DNA of 64,000 bases, taken from the NCBI GenBank assembly GCA_022821965.1, contig JAJECN010000040.1, positions 62,001 to 126,000 of the forward strand. Reading direction: 5' to 3'. This DNA is from Candidatus Poribacteria bacterium (GTDB lineage: Bacteria; Poribacteria; WGA-4E; WGA-3G). The position numbers and the translations under genes are program-made. This document shows, piece by piece, positions 52,014-61,102 of the stretch (its first letter is position 1; each line of letters starts with the position of its first letter). The notes beneath the pieces are model-generated. The model ran no database searches. It was not told where the DNA came from and saw only the letters and a list, made by a program, of their open reading frames with translations.

Positions 52014-53924
52014 TTACCAATCCTTGAACGGAAATATGCGCGTTTCGGTTGCCATTCCGTAGAAACTCCACAGGCTGCCCGCGACGAATTCGCCAAGGAT
52101 TAAACCCAAAAAGAAGGGGGCTGCCTTCCGATGCAGCTGCAATCCACCTTGCTTGATAATTAACCATTTTGCGATGGTGCTAATTACGAGCGAAATCCAG
52201 AGCCAGTTCATACACCAATCCGCTGCCCCGGAAACAGCATAGCCGACAGCATGGAAGGGCCACCAAAAGAAACGCATCCTCAGAAACATTAAGAGAAACG
52301 TGAATCCCATCCCGATGCCCATAAACGTCACTTCTGGGATATTTGGCCCTGTTGGAAAATTAAGTTGTTGTTGCAACCGATTGAAAGGATGGCGTGCAAA
52401 ACCACCACTTGTCCCGAAATGATATACGTCGTGAAGATATGCCCAGAAAGAACCGATTGAACCGACAAGTACCGCAAGGAGCATCACCCACACCAAAGGT
52501 TTCGGATTAAACCGCGCCCGGGAAGCAAGTTGGAACCCTTCTAACTGATGCGGCATTGGATGGCTGCGGTGCGCACGATTGAAGAAAAACAGAAAAGAGA
52601 GCGCGGTAAGATTGGAACCACCCATGCCCCGCGAACCCAGAATCGCCGGTAAGGCGTAATCAGGCCCCATGAAATGCAGATCGTGCGCAGGGGCACCGGA
52701 TTCTACGCGCATTCGTGTGATCCCAGTTGACAACGCGAAATACATCGCGAAAAAAGCAATACCGAGCGAAATACTGATACCTATTTTCACAGAAAAGGCG
52801 ATGAGATAGATACACCCTAATACAATACCGGCGATAGCAGTCCGGTACCGCATCGGTTCAACGGATTCATCAAGGCTTGAGCGTCCTGTGGCTATCTGTT
52901 TAAAGACCTCAGCGAGGTACTTTCGGCTTGCCCATACCGCAAAAATTGCGAGTCCCAGATACGCACCCAATGATTGTTGCCGGTCATAAGGAAATCCCGG
53001 TAACCCACGAACCCCAATGATTGCGCCTCCCACGCGCTGCATCTTGCGAAATAGATAAAAGAACCAACAGGAAAACGACAAATCCAAGGGCATAAAGAAC
53101 CCGAGCCCGATGACGAATGGATAGATAGAAAACGGGGTCCAACCGATGGCGTTCCAGGGTTTTTCGGTAAAAAATTGGCTGATATTCCGAAACCGAACGC
53201 CAATGATCGGAATGGTCGGGAAGAGGTAACTAAACCCGTTAATTAGGTTCAGCAATGAAACGAGAATAAACGCCGTCCAAAAGGGTCTACTTCTGAAGAA
53301 GTTTGCCCCGCTGTCGCGGGTCATTTCTAAAGGCAACTGAATGATAGGGTAGGCGAGTTTTTCACGTTCAGTCCACTGCTTCCGTAGCACAACGTTGATA
53401 CAGAGCATCACAAACACAAGCACGACGATGAAACTCGTCCACCACAAAGTCGGACCGAGCCAAGCTTGTAGCACTTCCGGGCGATAGAGCGTCGTTTGTC
53501 CTTCGTAGAACCCTTCTAAAATCCCCTTATCTTGGACTGTTCCCCACGGCGGCATGTATCGGTATAGAAGTTCTCGCCATTCGTTTTCAGGGGTATCATA
53601 CCAGAAAACGTGTCCAATCATCGGAATGAGCACTTGTGTGTGGTCGTGCGATGCGATGGCACTCGCCATACAAAGCATCACATAGATGACAAGCAGCTCG
53701 CCGTGCGTTAATGCCCACTGCTGGTTTATCCGGCGTACAAGTAGATTGAGGAGGGTAATCGTAAACACGAAGAAGACTGCATTGAAAAATAGCGACATTG
53801 TCGTCGGAAAAAGCCCCCACCAGACCATTTCCGTGTACATAATCCAATAGCAGTTGATTGGGATGAGGATAAGTGATAAAGCAACAGATTTTAGCGTGAC
53901 ACCACGAGTTAAAGCCAAAGGCAT
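52014..53924 (-). CDS. Polytopic membrane protein (OPT-like, DUF6785-type)
   Basis: A 636-residue protein with about 12-14 transmembrane helices. Conserved-looking segments include 'LTHGELLVIYVMLCMASAIA', 'REKLAYPIIQLPLEMTRD', 'IGLGFFMPLDLSFSCWFFYL' and 'RMRVESGAPAHDLHFMGPDY'. The pattern matches an oligopeptide-transporter-like family of large membrane proteins found in Planctomycetes, Poribacteria and Armatimonadetes; the family name is given from memory and transport activity is unproven. It is the last gene of an operon starting at the TPR gene (58030), 9 bp after the FG-GAP gene. Confidence 0.7.
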   Translation of the reverse strand: MPLALTRGVTLKSVALSLILIPINCYWIMYTEMVWWGLFPTTMSLFFNAVFFVFTITLLNLLVRRINQQWALTHGELLVIYVMLCMASAIASHDHTQVLIPMIGHVFWYDTPENEWRELLYRYMPPWGTVQDKGILEGFYEGQTTLYRPEVLQAWLGPTLWWTSFIVVLVFVMLCINVVLRKQWTEREKLAYPIIQLPLEMTRDSGANFFRSRPFWTAFILVSLLNLINGFSYLFPTIPIIGVRFRNISQFFTEKPWNAIGWTPFSIYPFVIGLGFFMPLDLSFSCWFFYLFRKMQRVGGAIIGVRGLPGFPYDRQQSLGAYLGLAIFAVWASRKYLAEVFKQIATGRSSLDESVEPMRYRTAIAGIVLGCIYLIAFSVKIGISISLGIAFFAMYFALSTGITRMRVESGAPAHDLHFMGPDYALPAILGSRGMGGSNLTALSFLFFFNRAHRSHPMPHQLEGFQLASRARFNPKPLVWVMLLAVLVGSIGSFWAYLHDVYHFGTSGGFARHPFNRLQQQLNFPTGPNIPEVTFMGIGMGFTFLLMFLRMRFFWWPFHAVGYAVSGAADWCMNWLWISLVISTIAKWLIIKQGGLQLHRKAAPFFLGLILGEFVAGSLWSFYGMATETRIFPFKDW

Positions 53925-53933
53925 TCAGTTCTC

Positions 53934-56081
53934 CTATCGTTTCCTCAATTCCATTGCAGCTTGAAGCATCTGTATAATTTCCAGATGTTCTTTTGATTCC
54001 GCCAATGTTAACGCGGTGTCACCCTGACTATTTTTCAATGTGACATCCGCGCGATATTCAAGCAGAAGCTGGACAATTTGTGAGTGTCCACGCCACGCCG
54101 CATACATCAAAGCGGTTTCACCTGTCCTATTTTGGGTATTGACGATTGCGCCTTTCTCAAGCAACTTTTTCGTTATTCCCAAGTTTCCGGTTTTGTGGAT
54201 AGTGAAAATTAAGGGGGTATTGCCGTTAGCATCTGTTATGTTCACTTGTGCCCCGTTTTCAATGAGAAATGTCACGATTTCAGTATGCCCCCTTTCCGCT
54301 GCTATCCCCAGAGGCGTTCTGCCCAAGGCATCTTTTAGATTTACATCTGTGTTTGTACTATGAAGAGTTATAAGATTGCCTGTCCACGCAGCTTTGAAGA
54401 GCATTCCCTCAGGTGTATCCGAAAACTCAGATATAACGTGTTCCTGATTTACAGGAAGTCCCTCAAAGACCTGTACAACACCGCTCTGCCAGCGCACCTC
54501 AAGTCTATCAACCGTTGTGTTTGCACCTACGCCAAAGTGAAGCCGTGCATCATGGCTGGACAGATAACTCGCGCCCGGGTTGATCTCTCGGGACTGTGTG
54601 TGTCCACCCGCCGTTAACATAACACGCGTCCCAATTCCACCTTGATTACTGATAACACCGACGGTTTTAATCCGTATCCAGTTGTGTTGTGTGCCGGTCT
54701 CGTTTCGCAGTAAGGTTACGGGACCGTTAGACTGTGTGACAAGCATGTCAATATCGCCGTCGTTGTCGTAATCACCGAAGAGCGCACCGCGGCTTACCGC
54801 TGGACTTTGAAAATAAGCACCCGCGCGCGGCGAAACCTCATGAAACGTGCCATTTCCCTGATTACGGAACATTTGATCTGGCTGGCGATATGTTAGAATA
54901 TCATGCGTGTCTTCAATATTATCAATAATATGTCCATTAGCAACGAAGAGATCAAGCCATCCATCGTTATTGGCATCAAGGAAACCGGTACCAAAACCGA
55001 CGAACAGATAACTCTCTTTACCGAGGTGTGCTTCATAGATGACATCTGTGAACGTGCCATCGCCGTTATTCCGGTAAAGTGCGTTGGTTTCATAAGAGAG
55101 GTTTGTGACAAAAATATCTTGTAACCCATCACCGTTGTAATCACCAGCGGTAACGCCCATACCGGCTTGCGCCACGCCGTTGAAACTGTAAGCACATCCA
55201 GCAAGAAGCGAGATTTCACTGAACGTGCCATCGCCGTTATTATAAAAGAAATCGTTTCGGGTATCGTCATTAGCGACGTAAAGGTCAGGTGCGCCGTCGT
55301 TGTTGAAGTCTGCCGAGACGACCCCTAACCCCTTTCCGTGAAACAAGCCACCAATACCACCAACGCCAGATTCTTCGCTGACATCGGTAAACGTTCCGTC
55401 CGCGTTATTGCGATAAAGTGTATCCGGTGCGCCTTCAAATAGCGACGGATGGCAATAAGTCTGTGCGCCATCTTCCTCTCCACACGGTAGGTAGGGAACA
55501 TCTAATGAATACACGAGATAATTAACAACGAACAGATCAAGGTGTCCGTCTCGGTTGTAATCGAGAAAGCATGCACTGCTGCTCCACGCTGGATCACCGA
55601 CGTTTGCGGAGGCTGTGACATCGGTGAATGTGCCATCGCCATTGTTGCGATAGAGAATATTGGCTCCAAAGTTAGTCACATAAAGATCTACATCCCCATC
55701 GTTGTCGTAATCTGCGCACGCTGCACCTTGCCCATAGTTTCCTCGGTTGCCAACGCCTGCTGTTGTCGTGATGTCAGTGAAAGTTCCATCACCCTTGTTA
55801 CGATAGAGCGCGCTTAATGCGTCGTCTGCCGGAAGTGATTCTTCCCAATAACCGCTGTTAACGAGATAGAGGTCCAAATTACCGTCGTTATCAGCGTCAA
55901 AGAACGCACCACCGGCACCGAGAGTTTCAGGCAGATGGTATGCACCTTCAGCTCCGTTGATATGTCTGAAATCAATACCTGCCTCCTCGGTTACATCAAT
56001 GAATTCAATCGCTGTAGATGGCAGCAAAGGTGAGACACATACAAGGAGGACTATCAGATAGTGGATATTTTTACTTTTCAT
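53934..56081 (-). CDS. Exported FG-GAP/VCBS - UnbV/ASPIC - ankyrin repeat protein
   Basis: About 715 residues from the ATG at 56081, which overlaps the end of the FGE-like gene by 11 nt. Order: signal peptide; seven FG-GAP/VCBS calcium repeats (about 50-430; 'FFDADNDGNLDLYLVN', 'CADYDNDGDVDLYVTNF' and others); an ASPIC/UnbV domain (about 460-545, 'GGIGTRVMLTAGGHTQSREI'); then four ankyrin repeats (about 570-715, 'LGRTPLGIAAERGHTEIVTF'). Ankyrins after an extracellular propeller are unusual; ankyrin proteins are enriched in sponge symbionts and are thought to act on host phagocytes. Part of the TPR/FGE operon. Confidence 0.88.
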   Translation of the reverse strand: MKSKNIHYLIVLLVCVSPLLPSTAIEFIDVTEEAGIDFRHINGAEGAYHLPETLGAGGAFFDADNDGNLDLYLVNSGYWEESLPADDALSALYRNKGDGTFTDITTTAGVGNRGNYGQGAACADYDNDGDVDLYVTNFGANILYRNNGDGTFTDVTASANVGDPAWSSSACFLDYNRDGHLDLFVVNYLVYSLDVPYLPCGEEDGAQTYCHPSLFEGAPDTLYRNNADGTFTDVSEESGVGGIGGLFHGKGLGVVSADFNNDGAPDLYVANDDTRNDFFYNNGDGTFSEISLLAGCAYSFNGVAQAGMGVTAGDYNGDGLQDIFVTNLSYETNALYRNNGDGTFTDVIYEAHLGKESYLFVGFGTGFLDANNDGWLDLFVANGHIIDNIEDTHDILTYRQPDQMFRNQGNGTFHEVSPRAGAYFQSPAVSRGALFGDYDNDGDIDMLVTQSNGPVTLLRNETGTQHNWIRIKTVGVISNQGGIGTRVMLTAGGHTQSREINPGASYLSSHDARLHFGVGANTTVDRLEVRWQSGVVQVFEGLPVNQEHVISEFSDTPEGMLFKAAWTGNLITLHSTNTDVNLKDALGRTPLGIAAERGHTEIVTFLIENGAQVNITDANGNTPLIFTIHKTGNLGITKKLLEKGAIVNTQNRTGETALMYAAWRGHSQIVQLLLEYRADVTLKNSQGDTALTLAESKEHLEIIQMLQAAMELRKR

Positions 56082-56898
56082 ACGAGGGATCTGCGTCTCT
56101 GGCGAGTCGGAATCCGATGAAACTCGTGCCGATCGCTGGGTGTTGACCGATTCGCGTGGAGCACCTTGCAAGCACTTCAGGATTCAACCACGAACCGCCT
56201 TTCACGACACGTCGACTACCAATTGCTGGTCCTTTCGGGTTTCGATCAGGACTGCGACGGTAAAAGGTTTCTGAATACCAGTCAGATACCCACTCCCAGA
56301 CATTGCCTGCCATGTCATACGCCCCATAGGGACTTACTCCTGTAGGATACGTGCCGACGGGTTGCAACTGCGTCTCTGATTGCTTCCAAACATTTGCGTG
56401 GATAGTTGTGTTCTTGATGCGCTGCCCGAAGGTATTTCCCCAGGGCCATCGCCTTGCTTTTACGCCGCGTGCGGCTTTTTCCCATTCTGCTTCGGTGGGA
56501 AGCCGCATACCGCGCCATTTCGCATAAGCGACAGCAGAATCATAAGCGACACCGATGACAGGGTGATTCGGTCTCGTTTCTGCGATGTGGGGCCAGGTGC
56601 CGAATTCACCACCATAACTGACAGGTGTATGTTCACTATTGGTTCCACCGCTCTCAACCCAAAATGGATAATATTCGGCGTTGGTTACCTCCGTTTTACC
56701 GATATAATAGGCATCCAGATAGATTTTATGTACAGGTGCTTCATTTGGTAAATCCTCCGCACTCCCCATTGTAAAAGTACCAGCAGGGATGAGGCACAAG
56801 TCAAGTTCAGCCGAGACGTAAGGTAGGAATGCAAAAAGAACATAAAATAGGATGAAAATATTGCTATTGAGAAGTAGATTTTGACGTAAGACGTTCAT
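56071..56898 (-). CDS. FGE-sulfatase (SUMF1-like) domain protein without catalytic Cys pair
   Basis: About 275 residues from the ATG at 56898, inside the 3' end of the upstream TPR gene. A signal peptide precedes an FGE/SUMF1-type C-lectin fold: 'LCLIPAGTFTMGS', 'GKTEVTNAEYYPFWV', 'RLPTEAEWEKAARGVKARRW', 'AYDMAGNVWEWVSDWYS' and 'RVVKGGSWLNPEVLARCS'. In true formylglycine-generating enzymes the residue after 'GGSx' is a catalytic Cys with a second five residues later; here these are Asn and Ala. It is therefore probably a non-catalytic or differently acting family member. Exported; overlaps both neighbours. Confidence 0.88.
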   Translation of the reverse strand: MNVLRQNLLLNSNIFILFYVLFAFLPYVSAELDLCLIPAGTFTMGSAEDLPNEAPVHKIYLDAYYIGKTEVTNAEYYPFWVESGGTNSEHTPVSYGGEFGTWPHIAETRPNHPVIGVAYDSAVAYAKWRGMRLPTEAEWEKAARGVKARRWPWGNTFGQRIKNTTIHANVWKQSETQLQPVGTYPTGVSPYGAYDMAGNVWEWVSDWYSETFYRRSPDRNPKGPAIGSRRVVKGGSWLNPEVLARCSTRIGQHPAIGTSFIGFRLARDADPSYEK

Positions 56899-58030
56899 AT
56901 TCTTTATAAGTTTTCTCGGCTTCTGACTTTGCACCAGCGAGCTCATAGGCTTTAGAAAGATTCAAATAGAAACGCGGTTCATTAGGTTCTAACTCGACAG
57001 CGATTTGGTATTGCGCAATTGCTTCAGTATGCGCTTCTAACATCAGATAAATCCCACCGAGACTGTTGCGGTAAGTAGCGACATTCGGTTTATGTGCAAT
57101 CACTTTCTCATACATTGCTTTCGCTTGCGGATAATTCTGCTGCTGAAAGTGAACATAACCGAGTGCTTCATAGCCACGCGTTTCTTGTGGCGCAAGGGCA
57201 ACAGAACGTTCTAAAGATTGCGTTGCCTCGTGCCACAGCTGCCGCTTCAGTTGGATCCTACCGAGTCGGTACCAAGCATCAGAATTATTGGAGTTGCGCT
57301 GCACAAACCGCTTGAGGTGTGTCATTTGCTCTTCCTCAATAGACAGAACCTCAAAACGTTGTAAACTCTTCTGTGCTAATTCTATCTTTCCAATACGGCG
57401 ATACGCGGTGCCCAAACTAAAATACGCCTTCACATGGAAAGGATCAATTTCAATCAATTCTTTGAAAGTATTAATGGCAGATTGCCACGCTTCTTGTTGA
57501 AGAAAGGCAGTACCGAGCGTGTAGCGCGCTGTTAGCGAGGTCGGATCGAGTTTAATAGCGTGCTGAAGCTCACTGATGGCAGCATCGGTTAGATTATCAC
57601 GAAAATAGGCAATGCCTAATAGGGTCCGCGCGCGCGCATGATGGACATCTATCGCTACTACTTTCTGTAGGACTTGTGCAGCTTGTGCAGTGTCTCCTAA
57701 GTGAATGAGTAGCACATCAGCAAGTTCATAATACGCCTCAATATAGTTTTCATCTGCAATTGTGGCTCGTCGAAACGCTTCAGCCGCGGCATGAATTTCC
57801 TCTGCCCCTTTATAAATTAATCCCAAAACGCAGTGCGCATCCGCCAACGATGCATCCAGCGCGACTGCTTTCTCTAAAGCGGTTTGTGCTTTTTCCTGCT
57901 CTCCGTGCGTGAGTGCGCGTAACCCAACGTCATACAACCGTGCGGCTTCTGGGTGATACCGCGGCGCGCCAATCGCAAGCAGTGTGTTGAGAAATATAAG
58001 AAGTGTGAGAGTGTATTTGAACAGTTTCAT
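56864..58030 (-). CDS. Exported TPR protein
   Basis: A 388-residue protein with signal peptide 'KLFKYTLTLLIFLNTLLA' and about nine tetratricopeptide repeats from residue 25 on ('ADAHCVLGLIYKGAEEIHAA', 'ARARTLLGIAYFRDNLTDAA', 'TRGYEALGYVHFQQQNYPQA'). It is the first gene of the operon TPR, FGE-like, FG-GAP/ankyrin, membrane protein; its 3' end overlaps the FGE-like gene by 35 bp. The -10 box ends only 11 bp before the ATG and no ribosome site is visible, so the mRNA may be almost leaderless. Confidence 0.85.
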   Translation of the reverse strand: MKLFKYTLTLLIFLNTLLAIGAPRYHPEAARLYDVGLRALTHGEQEKAQTALEKAVALDASLADAHCVLGLIYKGAEEIHAAAEAFRRATIADENYIEAYYELADVLLIHLGDTAQAAQVLQKVVAIDVHHARARTLLGIAYFRDNLTDAAISELQHAIKLDPTSLTARYTLGTAFLQQEAWQSAINTFKELIEIDPFHVKAYFSLGTAYRRIGKIELAQKSLQRFEVLSIEEEQMTHLKRFVQRNSNNSDAWYRLGRIQLKRQLWHEATQSLERSVALAPQETRGYEALGYVHFQQQNYPQAKAMYEKVIAHKPNVATYRNSLGGIYLMLEAHTEAIAQYQIAVELEPNEPRFYLNLSKAYELAGAKSEAEKTYKEYERLTSKSTSQ

Positions 58031-58041
58031 ATACGCAAACT

Positions 58042-58070
58042 ATTTTATCTTAAATTTCAACCGGTGTCAA
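58042..58070 (-). promoter_or_regulatory. Promoter of the TPR/FGE/FG-GAP operon
   Basis: On the minus strand TTGACA (58065-58070), 17 bp, TAAAAT (58042-58047). Predicted transcription start is near 58035, about 5 nt before the ATG at 58030. Confidence 0.75.
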
Positions 58071-58164
58071 TCTTCTAATTGCAAAGACTTTCACATACGG
58101 TTTTCGGAGGAAGTCATTTGCTATATGCGATTTTTCGTTAATGCCATGCGCGCTTAAATTTAAC

Positions 58165-58194
58165 TTGACAAACCGATGTATAATTGTGTATAAT
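58165..58194 (+). promoter_or_regulatory. Promoter of the RHH/ABC/DUF1854 operon
   Basis: TTGACA (58165-58170), 18 bp, TATAAT (58189-58194); a second TATAAT at 58179 is too close to the -35. It is followed by AAAGGAG and the ATG at 58244. It diverges from the TPR operon promoter. Confidence 0.78.
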
Positions 58195-58243
58195 AATTAC
58201 ATGTAATTAAATTATATGTATTTAACGAAAAGGAGATTTTTCA

Positions 58244-58564
58244 ATGTCAGAACTTGAGACAAAACAGGCAAGAAGAAAACACCGTGAAAGACGAGGAAGG
58301 CGGAAACACGGGAGAGGTGAACGAAGAAGGGATAATGTAGTGATGGTCAGAGTTGATGAAGGTGATCTCAATCGGATTGATGAACTCGTGGAATCCGGAC
58401 AATTTGGCAGTCGTTCCGAAGCGACAGCTTTTCTCATCAGTGAGGGCATCACGGCTAAACAGGAGATGTTCGATAAGATCGCTGAAAAAATTTCTCAAAT
58501 TCAGAACTTGAAAACTGAACTTGGGGCAATGATTGCCGAAGACACAAAACCATCCGAAACTTAG
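58244..58564 (+). CDS. Ribbon-helix-helix protein with Arg-rich N-terminus
   Basis: A 106-residue protein. Residues 9-30 are very rich in Arg and Lys; residues about 32-70 ('VVMVRVDEGDLNRIDELVES', then 'SRSEATAFLISEGI') fit a ribbon-helix-helix DNA-binding fold (CopG/ParD-like strand followed by two helices); a C-terminal helix follows. It may autoregulate the operon: the promoter and ABC transporter genes flank it. The AAGGAG ribosome site is strong. A relic of a paralogue lies at 61649. Confidence 0.75.
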   Translation: MSELETKQARRKHRERRGRRKHGRGERRRDNVVMVRVDEGDLNRIDELVESGQFGSRSEATAFLISEGITAKQEMFDKIAEKISQIQNLKTELGAMIAEDTKPSET

Positions 58565-58604
58565 GTTATAGAAACGACCCGTTTAATCTGTGGAGGATTA
58601 ATTT

Positions 58605-61076
58605 ATGCGCGACTCGATGCGAGGTTTCGACAGCGGAAGGTCATCTCGGCGGAGGATGCATCATTATGGGGGAAAACCACGCTTCCGAAAGTTAGACCAT
58701 GAACCACTGTCAACAACGGAAGATGTCCCTGAGCTCCTGAAAGAACAGGCTGAAGCACGACTTGAAACGGGTGAAGAGATCAAGGTTTCTGTTTCGACGG
58801 ATCTTCGTTTTGATGGGACCTATGGCAAGGATTGGTTGTTAATTACGAGTAGACGACTCATCGCTTTCAATCAGAATGGTGTTCTCGGGCACGACATGCG
58901 CGAGGTGCCGCTCTCATCCGTCAAAAATGTCGAAATTCTGGAGATGTACGGGAATAATATTCTCAAAGTGATTACTGCAGACAATGCTTTTGAACTATCG
59001 CGCTACTCAAAACGGTTAACCCCGAAATTCAGTCGTGCTGTCTCGGAACTGGAAGGATTGGTTTCACAAAGAGAAACGAATTCAGACGGTAGACCGCGCG
59101 GTAGACGTGGACGTGGTCGGCGTGGACAAGGTCCAGGTGGAATGTCCTCTGAAGCAAAGGGACGCTGTGAGAAGTGTGGTCAACCTATCCCGAGTTGGTC
59201 AGATGTTTGTGTCAATTGCGTTCAGAAGGGGAAACTCATCTTTCGGCTCATGAAGTACGCTGTTCCGCTTTGGTATGTCGTTGTGCCTGCATTTCTGCTG
59301 ATGATGGTTATCCGGTTTGTCGGGGTCTACCCCCCGATCCTCGGTAAAGAATTAGTTGACGCTATTTTGAAACCGGTCGAAACTGCAGTTAGTTCAGGAC
59401 AGCCTCTCCCTGAAACAACGTGGGGGCACCTTCAAGGAAGCGTCAATTTTTTGAGCGGGTGGTTTGACAACATACCGACTGCTGGTACCTTTGGGCATCT
59501 CATCGGGCTTATTCTACTCATGGTGGGAGTTAGGGTCTTTACCTTGGTAACTTCATCTGTGCGCGGATATATGATGGCATGGGTGGGTCAGAATATCACG
59601 AGACGGCTCCAAAATGAAACGTATGAACACCTGAACGCGCTCTCTATTGATTTTTTTCATGAACGAGATACGGGAAACTTGATGTCGAGGATCACGCACG
59701 ATGTATCACGACTCCGAGATTTCATCGCGAGTGGGATACAAGATATTATCGGCGATTCTCTCACAATTATCTTTATGTGCGCGATTATGTTTTCTTATAA
59801 CTGGCAACTTGCGCTTTGGACGCTGATACCTATTCCGTGTCTTATCTTTTTTACAATCTTCTTTGGGCACAAGATGAGCAAAGTGTACCATGTCTTATGG
59901 AAACGTTATGCGAACATTAGCACGATTCTCGCGAGCACGATTCCAGGGGTACGAGTCGTCAAGGCATTTGCCCGCGAACGCTATGAGATAAATCGGTTTA
60001 GCGATATGACCCATCAGGTGTTTATGGGTGAAATGAACGCTGCAAAACTTGGAAGTCTTTACCGTCCGATTATGGAGTTCATCACCTATTCCGGTTCTAT
60101 TTTGATTTGGTTAGTCGGGGGATGGCAGATTTTCCAAGACAATATAACCCTTGGTACATTATTCATGTTCCAAAGTTACATGATGCAGTTCTTTAGACCT
60201 GTGTCTACGCTCTGTCAGATGAACGAAAGGTTTATCCGAGCAGGTACCTCCGCCGAGCGTGTGTTTGAAATTATGGATACCCCACCGAGCGTTGCTGATA
60301 AAAACAATGCAGTAGCCCTTAGAAATATCCGTGGTGCTGTTGAGTTTAGGAATGTCTATTTCTCTTACGACGGCGAAAAAAATGCGCTCAATGGTGTTAA
60401 TTTTACAGTGGAGCCCGGTGAGATGATAGGGTTAGTTGGACACAGCGGTGCGGGGAAAAGCACGCTTATCAACCTGATTACCCGTTTCTACGACCCGAAT
60501 GACGGGGAAATAGTGATTGATGGTTACGACAGTCGCGACATTCAGGTTAAGGCGTTACGGCAACAGATCGGCGTAGTCTTACAAGATCCGTTCCTGTTCC
60601 AAGGCACGATAGCCGAGAATATCGGTTACTCAAAACCGGGGGCGTCTCGGATGGAGATCATTGCCGCGGGGATGGCAGCAAATGCGCACGATTTTATCAT
60701 GAAATTTCCCGATGGTTACGACACAACGGTGGGTGAAAGAGGGGCACGGGTTTCTGGCGGTGAGCGGCAGCGTATTTCTATTGCACGCGCAATTTTAAAA
60801 AATCCGCGCATCCTTATCTTGGATGAAGCGACTTCCTCCGTTGATACCGAAACGGAGTCAAAAATCCAAGAGGCGTTAGAACGGCTCATCCAAGGCAGAA
60901 CAGTATTCGCTATTGCGCACAGATTGTCAACCCTTAAATACGCCAATCGACTTGTTGTGCTGAAAGAGGGCGAGGTTGACGAAATTGGGACGCATGAGGA
61001 ACTGATTGCCAAAGGGGGAACTTATGCTGGTTTGTGTGAGAAACAAACTGAATTGTCAAAAATTCGCGCATGGTAA
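58605..61076 (+). CDS. ABC exporter with N-terminal PH-like domain and zinc ribbon
   Basis: An 823-residue half-transporter. The N-terminal 160 residues carry a domain ('LLITSRRLIAFNQNGVLGHD') of PH-like type, then an Arg/Gly-rich stretch ('RGRRGRGRRGQGPGG'), a zinc ribbon CEKCGQPIPSWSDVCVNC, and a six-helix exporter domain. The nucleotide-binding domain has Walker A 'GHSGAGKST' (about 612-620), signature 'VSGGERQRISIARAI' (about 715), Walker B 'RILILDEATSS' and 'IAHRLST'. This N-terminal layout plus the DUF1854 gene downstream matches an ABC/DUF1854 pair annotated elsewhere as cyanophycin-metabolism-associated; cyanophycin genes are not in the window, so the substrate is open. Confidence 0.88.
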   Translation: MRDSMRGFDSGRSSRRRMHHYGGKPRFRKLDHEPLSTTEDVPELLKEQAEARLETGEEIKVSVSTDLRFDGTYGKDWLLITSRRLIAFNQNGVLGHDMREVPLSSVKNVEILEMYGNNILKVITADNAFELSRYSKRLTPKFSRAVSELEGLVSQRETNSDGRPRGRRGRGRRGQGPGGMSSEAKGRCEKCGQPIPSWSDVCVNCVQKGKLIFRLMKYAVPLWYVVVPAFLLMMVIRFVGVYPPILGKELVDAILKPVETAVSSGQPLPETTWGHLQGSVNFLSGWFDNIPTAGTFGHLIGLILLMVGVRVFTLVTSSVRGYMMAWVGQNITRRLQNETYEHLNALSIDFFHERDTGNLMSRITHDVSRLRDFIASGIQDIIGDSLTIIFMCAIMFSYNWQLALWTLIPIPCLIFFTIFFGHKMSKVYHVLWKRYANISTILASTIPGVRVVKAFARERYEINRFSDMTHQVFMGEMNAAKLGSLYRPIMEFITYSGSILIWLVGGWQIFQDNITLGTLFMFQSYMMQFFRPVSTLCQMNERFIRAGTSAERVFEIMDTPPSVADKNNAVALRNIRGAVEFRNVYFSYDGEKNALNGVNFTVEPGEMIGLVGHSGAGKSTLINLITRFYDPNDGEIVIDGYDSRDIQVKALRQQIGVVLQDPFLFQGTIAENIGYSKPGASRMEIIAAGMAANAHDFIMKFPDGYDTTVGERGARVSGGERQRISIARAILKNPRILILDEATSSVDTETESKIQEALERLIQGRTVFAIAHRLSTLKYANRLVVLKEGEVDEIGTHEELIAKGGTYAGLCEKQTELSKIRAW

Positions 61077-61102
61077 TCTGAGGCTAAAGGGAGGAAATAT
61101 TC

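Noticed and set aside
56071..56898. True formylglycine-generating enzyme
   Set aside because: Both catalytic Cys positions are replaced.
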